Of a stretch of DNA of 64,000 nucleotides, positions 58,157 to 64,000 are shown one piece after another. Source of the stretch: Agapanthus africanus. Lineage: Eukaryota > Streptophyta > Magnoliopsida > Asparagales > Amaryllidaceae. Every line of letters starts with the position of its first letter. Position 1 is the first letter of the stretch. The notes beneath the pieces are model-generated. The model saw only the letters and a list, made by a program, of their open reading frames with translations. It searched no databases and was not told the origin of the DNA. Made by a program: the position numbers and the translations under genes. Where the stretch lies: NCBI GenBank assembly GCA_030015575.1, contig JASDDO010000018.1, positions 228,083,138-228,147,137 on the forward strand. The letters are read 5' to 3'.

Positions 58157-60236
58157 TGTAAGTCCACGGTAGCGCCCCGGCCGTCCAACAGACGCCAAAT
58201 GCGGAACAAAAAACTTTTTATAACTGGCGCTATCGCGTACTATAACCCGGATCTGCCATTAAAGCTAAATTAACGAACTACAAAATGGGTAGAAGAGTTA
58301 TACCGAACGATCCGAGTCCTTCGGTCTTCAATCATCATCCCACGCTTGTTGCGGCTGCTCCGATCTTCTTGAACTCCGGTGTTCTCGTCCAGGTGGCACC
58401 ACGTCGACGGATCTTTAAACGGGCTCCCGCCTCTGAACCGAGGCAACTCGGTCATCAAGTTTGCTAAAAGAGACGGCCAAAATGAAGTAGAGAATGATTA
58501 GAGCACTTTGTCTCGTTACGTCCAAGGATATGGACGAACGGTTAATAAAGTTGCCTTTTGGAATCGGGTAAATGAGAAAATGAACTTCTGAAATTTCCAT
58601 GAGGAAAATTTCATATACATTTTCAAATCAACAAAACATCTCTCCCCACAATCAAGGGCCGGCCACATTTAAAGGGGAGGGAGATGAGTGTAGGAGAGGG
58701 GGAGGTGACCACGAGGCAAAAGATCTTAAGAAAATATCCTTCATGCAAACAAAACCACATTAATGCAAATGGTGACTCATTTAACCTAGTCATCAAAGCA
58801 TTTAATGAACAAATGAGTCATGAAGCTTAGTCACCACTTCTAGAAGCTTCTAGAAATTTCCAGACTCATCCAAAGAAAAGGCAAATCCGTCTTTAACCGA
58901 ATGTTAAAAGACGGGCGATAGAAAACTGGAAACTGGCAACTTCCAAAAGCGATCCTGAAACGAATTTCAGGATAACCCCGTATCAGTATAAACAAACCCG
59001 CATTTATATTACAACTGAATACAAATGTATCTGAGATAAAAATATTATATCTACACAGTATAATACTCGGATCCGGCTTAAACCAAAGCCGACCAGTATT
59101 ATCTGCCCGAAAAATGACACGTGCAAAAACGCACGTGCATTTTCCGAACCTTGCCATAAAACCATACGGCCTCTAAAACGTTTCGCCCGAACTTGGGAAA
59201 GTGTCTGTGGGGGACTCGAATGACTCATCAACACACTGGCACTGGGTATAACCACTAGCACGTCAGAGGTACAAGCTGTACGTAACGGTTGCCTATGTAG
59301 TGGTTGGAAGGGAAGCTGACGAGCGAACTCATCTCTAAACCCTACTGAGCCTGACAGTGACAATGTATATACAGTCCGGTCCGTTCGTCTATGAGTATCG
59401 CATATCTGCCTAGGGGGCTTGTAACGTCAGACCCCCATTAGCGGTATAAGTCGTGTCAGAGAGTGGCCCAGAACACCCTGAGATACTACTGGAGTACCAA
59501 CCAGTATATCTCCTTCCTCGGCCGAGGGCTTTGTGTAATGGCTCTCCTAGACACAGCGCGATCTCACCCCCAATACCGAGAGAGACGAATCCCCGACGAT
59601 CCGCTCACTGCCTCCATGTGGCTCGGGACTGTACCCAACTAAAACCTGTTTGCACAACTCCTTTGTGCGTGGTAGGGTAGTAATCTAAGCACAGTGGGAA
59701 CTCACACGAGACAAATGACGATCTCAGGTCGACAAACTAACCTGTACACATGTCACCAGGGAACTGCTATCTGACGATATGTATAATACCAACTAGCATC
59801 TTCCCGGCGAGTCCTGTCCGGTGTACTCATAACACAATGTGCACCTGTATACATCTTAGGTGATCAAACTGACACCAGTGGCTTGTGAGGCCGGCCACCG
59901 TCCCTCGTCGGGGTCTCGACTGTATACGCTAGTCTACTCTGGAGTATCGACGCCCTGTCTCGAAACTCCCACGACTAGGGACACTTTAAGGATGTGCTTA
60001 CAGACCCCAGCTCCCACGTATATGATCGCTATCATACTGCTGGTAGTCAAGCAAGAATCCTATGGGCTCTATCATCATGCAATAGCGAACTAAAGCATGT
60101 ATACGATGATAAAGACAAACGAGATATCATACTATCATCTCGAGCAAGACTGTCATATCGGTATAGGTCCTGCCTCAATCATTGCAATCACGTACCTGCG
60201 ATCCAATAATTGATTTTGAGGGCACTATCTCCAACA
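58157..60236 (-). mobile_element. B4 3' LTR (family B)
   Basis: 2080 bp from TGTAAGTCC to CTCCAACA (sense TGTTGGAGATAG...CTTACA). The polypurine tract follows at 60237, so this is the 3' LTR of a minus-strand element. The stem-loop arms at 59001-59010 and 59018-59027 pair on the sense strand with one G-U pair. It stands opposite the B3 LTR at 52975-55003, forming a large inverted repeat. Confidence 0.92.
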
Positions 60237-60250
60237 ATCTCCCACTTGCA
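60237..60250 (-). other. Polypurine tract of B4
   Basis: The complement reads TGCAAGTGGGAGAT, directly before the sense LTR start TTGTTGGAGATAG. Confidence 0.9.
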
Positions 60251-62249
60251 CTTAAGGCTAATTATTGCGATGTCGCATACTCACGGCCCGTGTGGTACCG
60301 AACATCCAACTCCTCTACTAATCAGTTTCACAAAGCTAGTTTGTAAAACTCCTGTGTTCGAGAAATAGCCTCAGTGAGTGGATCCGCCCGGATGTTTATT
60401 TCTATATGTCTCTAAATCTCAAATTCACGGAGAAAGCCATCTCCCGAATCGAGTAATACCTGTCTTAGAATATGTCTGGATATCTGATGGGACCTAGTTA
60501 ATAAATGAACTCCAAATCCAAACTTCTTAGACTGTATCGATAACTGAACCTAATCAGTATCCAACACCATGCCTCCCACAGTATCCTCTTGGACCACCTG
60601 TCCATAATACTGTCCCTCGTCAGAGGGAAAACTATAACTCTGACAATCATATCACCTTTGAAGCCTGGAACGATAACTGTCTCCCGAAGGAGGCTGCCGT
60701 CATCAAATCCGTAGAACATGCACTTATGTTCTAAAACAGCTTCCTTATGTTTCTTCAGCATTGGATTAATATAAACTTATCGCATCTAGTGCAAAAACAA
60801 TATCTGGTGTGGTACTTGACATCTCATGATCGACTCAATTGCCTAAGCAAGTGATCTGCCAATCATGCCCTTCCCTCTCTCCTTTAGTCTCTAAGACACC
60901 TTTAGAGAGGGTGACTCCATCACCTGCAGGTACACCACCATGCCAGGAGTCATCTATTCTAAAATACCATTAGAATACTGTCAAAGTACCTATATTGGGA
61001 AACTACCCAAATCTAGATCTAAAACCATAGATCTGGTAACCAGAATGTCTGATATTATATCCACATTCTGTCTGGAGAAACAACTGTGTGACGACCACAG
61101 TACAACCGATCGTAGTATAGGAATTTTACTTCCTACTCTGTGTATGTCATCCAAATACCAGGACATCACACCCTACTACCTTCTTAACAGATCCATCCCT
61201 TATTCTGATGAAGTCAAACCTATGACTGTCACAACAAAATTAGATGATCTTATCTCCGCTATATCTGCTCAAGTCTATAAATAGACATATGCTACTTGCC
61301 CACTATGCTTCCGCTGCTCCCACTGACTACGACAACCTTCTGGCAGAATAATATATACGTACACTTCTAAAGCTAGTTTAGAAAGACGCAATACATATCC
61401 TCCTGCCGGGTCTCATAGTTTGGAACAACAGTAGTGTCAAGTCTGGGTAAACAAGAACCTCCCTGTCACCGTCCTTGAGGCTACCGGAGTACCTCTCGGG
61501 TGTCTGAGGTTACCCACCATATCTGCGGAGTGGCTATTGGAATGTCAAATCTGATTGAATATATAGGTCCTATTAAATTTTCCGTAATCGTTTGCGGTTC
61601 TGGAATCACTTCCAGTTCTACCGTACTCCCACTACTGTTTTCTAAAAAAGTCCATTTTAATAAAACTGTGGCGAGTCAAGAACAATATCACTATTGATCT
61701 TCCAGATGGTAGAAATGTCAACCCTCGTCGAAGCCAGGGTCAACCCACAAAGAGCCATTACAGAAACGTGCCTTGAGTTATCCAGTGTCTAGTTTTAAGC
61801 ATAAGCTGGACAACTCCCCTTACCTTAACATCGTTAAGATATGAACCATTCTATATCCAATATAGAAACATAGGCACTAATTTAATTGGAACCAGATTCA
61901 AATCATGCAGCTGTCTCCAGTGCATATCAACTTAATGGAAAAAAGGCTAATCAGCATTGCTCAACTTAGGAATCCATCCAATTATGAGTAACCTGAATGA
62001 GAAACAAGTTTCTCAAAACCATTACTATTATCTGAATACCATTCACAAGAATCTATATCTTCGATACTTGCGACATCTGGTTCTCTACTTTATTCTTATA
62101 CCCACAACTTCTCAAAACTTAGACATTGTATTTCTATGAAACACTTGTCTAATAACTAGAGAAGTCACAAGTAAACAGAACATAGTACGAGGACCTACCC
62201 CTTTGTCCTTACGGACACTGGACAACATACAATACTCTGTATAAGCCCC
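60251..62249 (-). pseudogene. B4 pol remnant (RNase H, RT, integrase end)
   Basis: The complement of 60498-60761 reads LKKHKEAVLEHKCMFYGFDD, GSLLRETVIVPGF and ILDRWSK-like text (SIMDRWSK), the Copia RNase H region. The complement of 61130-61230 gives FDFIRIRDGSVKKVVGCDVL and, in another frame, WYLDDIHR (catalytic LDD pair of RT). Towards 61600 the complement has the PEPQ/GSMVELE-like segment. The text ends at ATACTCTGTATAAGCCCC, where G4 is inserted; the remainder of B4 should lie right of the window. Open frames on the plus strand (60940-61284 and others) are antisense shadows. Confidence 0.8.
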
Positions 62250-63834
62250 TGATTGATAGGATAAGTGCGTGTTCAAGTTCTAGTTTAAATACCGCAATCA
62301 AGACGGTTTCGCACGTAGCTAGCCGGTTGAGTACGGGTCGTCCGCAGGGAGATGGGAATCTTTTTCTATGTGTTTTTCGACGAGTTAAGTCCGGTTGTTC
62401 AGATTTTTTTGTGGTTATCTAAGTGTTAAGTTGATATTTAAAGAGAGCTTGTTAGGGTTAGGATTAGGTTAGTTTGAGTTAGGAGTCTCCACATCTTTCG
62501 TTGCCCCTCTTAATATCGGTGTTACGGTAATCGGCAACAACGGGGATTAGCACGACTAGGAAAGAACTTGCGAGTATAAGCTAGGCTTTCCAACGCATAG
62601 TCCTTCCTTTTGGTGCTTGTCCGTCCGTTCTTGGCTCTTATCCATAACCTCCGGTTAATTCAACCACAACCGGTCTCACTACGGAATCACCGCTATCACG
62701 TAGGATAGGGTGCCGTAAGGAGCGGATTGTGGTTCAATTAACGGGAGTCGATTTAAGTTGTTGGGCAAGGAAAGAGTGAGAGAGATTTCCTTCTCTCAAA
62801 CTTCCCTTATCCTACCCTAACAAGTATAAAACTACTCACACTTCATAATACGGAAAAATAAAACAAACAAAAGAGGAAGATAGAAAGAAGGAGACTAGAA
62901 GAATACGACTAACTATTTGCGACCTCACCTTGGCGAGGATCAAGCGTAAGTATCATGGTCGTATGAATGATAAAGAAAAAGAGAGAAGAAAGAAACAATC
63001 AAGCAAATAACAACAACTACTTAACAATTAAAATTACAACAAATTACAACAAGTAAAGAAAGAGACAAGCATGATAATAAAAATGGTCTTCTTTATTCAT
63101 CACTCTTCACTCAAAAGCTCACTACAAGTTTAATGGAGAAGAGGTGAGAAGAGGAAGAAGAACAACACTAAAACTAGGCAAAATGAAATTACAAAATTGG
63201 ACCCTTTCCTTCACAAACTTCTGGGCTATTTATAGGCCAGAGAATGAAACCCTAGGGCAACCACCAGAACCTAAACAAAAAGACCAAAACACCCCCCAAA
63301 TTTCTCCAGGTTTGGCGCCTAAAGGGACGCGGATCCGCGGCCTGAACCCACCTTTTGCCGCGGATCCGCGCTCTTATGGTGGAATTGGGTCATCTGCTTT
63401 TTTGTGGTGGCCTGATCTGCTGTGTGCTTGATTCTGGTATATATATTTTCTTATAATTGCTTCACGAATTTTCCAGAATTCTGTTGAGGGAAAGGTGGAC
63501 TTTTTGTCAAGATTTTGTCATGATTTGCCTCGAGCTCCGCGTAGATCTCTTGGATTTTGTGCTACCATTGAGCCTTGTGCATGAGAATGACATTGATTTG
63601 ATCTTTTGTCTTCCTATTGATATCTGGCAACATACGGATGAAGAGCAGAGACCGTGTTTTTATCTGTGGTTGGCAGGAACCCGGATTTTTTCGTGTTTTC
63701 CATGAATTTCACCGTTTTAGAACCGAGAACCTGTATCCTGCATTTGACTAGCAAACACGGCTCAAGAGTATCTACGGATATGCAAATGTGATAAAAATTG
63801 GGCGGTATGAAAATGTAAAAATCTGATATGAACA
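62250..63834 (-). mobile_element. G4 3' LTR (putative Gypsy, Tat-like)
   Basis: From TGATTGATAGG to GATATGAACA (sense TGTTCATATC...CTATCAATCA), 1585 bp, starting where B4 is broken. A polypurine tract adjoins its high end. The LTR contains two copies of the palindrome CGCGGATCCGCG (63328-63339 and 63359-63370) and a telomere-like short run at about 62452-62470. The 95-codon frame at 63144-63431 has no known match. No target duplication can be checked because the other end is outside. Confidence 0.65.
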
Positions 63835-63860
63835 AATACCCCCAAACTTATCATTTGCTC
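63835..63860 (-). other. Polypurine tract of G4
   Basis: The complement reads AAGTTTGGGGGTATT, preceded by CTCGGGACGAGCAAATGAT. A GACGAGCAA...AAGTTTGGGGG arrangement before the 3' LTR is, from memory, typical of plant Tat/Ogre/Retand-type Gypsy elements. Confidence 0.6.
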
Positions 63861-64000
63861 GTCCCGAGCAAAGCCCATTTACTCACAAAAAATTTCCTAA
63901 CCTCACTTTCGCAGGGAACGCGATTGCACTGAGCATGTGCAACAAGCCGTTAAACCTCTAGGTGTCCCTAGTAGGAGGAGTGTTGTCTCCTGAGGGTTTT
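63861..64000 (-). mobile_element. G4 interior, start only
   Basis: 140 bp of non-coding text next to the polypurine tract; in Tat-type elements a long non-coding region lies here. Nothing more can be said from the window. Confidence 0.5.

Noticed and set aside
62452-62475. Telomere-like TTAGGG-type run
   Set aside because: Two or three imperfect units of TTAGGGTTAGG only, within the G4 LTR.

Overview
The window is intergenic DNA from a plant, most likely a large-genome flowering plant, made almost entirely of nested LTR retrotransposons. I found no host gene, tRNA gene or functional rRNA gene. The plant assignment rests on a Cassandra-type TRIM element carrying 5S rRNA sequence in its LTRs, on primer-binding sites matching plant initiator-Met tRNA, and on typical plant Ty1/Copia and Ty3/Gypsy polyprotein remnants. 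Family names below are mine. Family A is a Copia-type group whose LTR is about 2.2 kb; in sense orientation it starts TGTTAGTTAT and ends CCTACA, and every copy here is on the minus strand. Family B is a related Copia-type group whose LTR is about 2.0-2.1 kb; it starts TGTTGGAGATAG and usually ends CTTACA (CCAACA in B1). G1-G4 are Gypsy elements and Cas is the Cassandra element.

Left half. G1 (1-211) is the end of a Gypsy LTR lying in the interior of B1. B1 (minus) has its interior at 212-6189, broken by a solo family-A LTR (2338-4572, target duplication TCTCG). The 5' LTR of B1 is cut into three pieces (6190-6496, 8722-10097, 30495-30776) by a second solo family-A LTR (6497-8716, duplication CAAGG) and by A2 (10098-30489, duplication TAGTC). 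A2 itself contains the complete element A1 (12747-22735, duplication CCTGG). B1 in turn sits inside A3, of which 30777-32659 is visible.

Right half. A3 is interrupted by G2 (Gypsy, plus; LTR 32660-36772 with Cas inside it at 35196-36062; gag and pol remnants 37009-39894). G2 is cut by a different Gypsy LTR, G3 (39895-41299). G3 is cut by a family-A LTR, A4 (41300-42351 plus 52316-52974). A4 carries the complete element B2 (42352-52310, duplication CGGCC) and is cut again by B3 (plus, 52975-58156). B3 is cut by B4 (minus, 58157-62249), and B4 is cut by G4 (minus Gypsy, LTR 62250-63834, interior running off the right edge). Read this way the right side is a chain of insertions seven levels deep.

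Biology. The protein-coding parts of every Copia copy are broken. Yet A1 has two LTRs that differ at only about seven bases and one indel in 2.24 kb, so it moved recently and probably used enzymes supplied in trans. In the three family-A interiors where it can be read, the start codon position lies only about 75-80 codons before the protease DTG motif, leaving no room for a normal Copia capsid domain. It follows directly on a pyrimidine-rich AG site resembling a splice acceptor. Between the primer-binding site and that point lies a leader of roughly 2.3-3.1 kb with architecture shared by both families: a tandem pair of about 140 bp units, a CGTTAG/CTAACG inverted repeat, and two or three TTGAC-type inverted repeats. 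Both LTR families also carry stem-loops near the LTR middle whose sequence differences keep base pairing on the sense strand. These conserved non-coding structures in elements that no longer code for themselves are the most interesting signal in the window.
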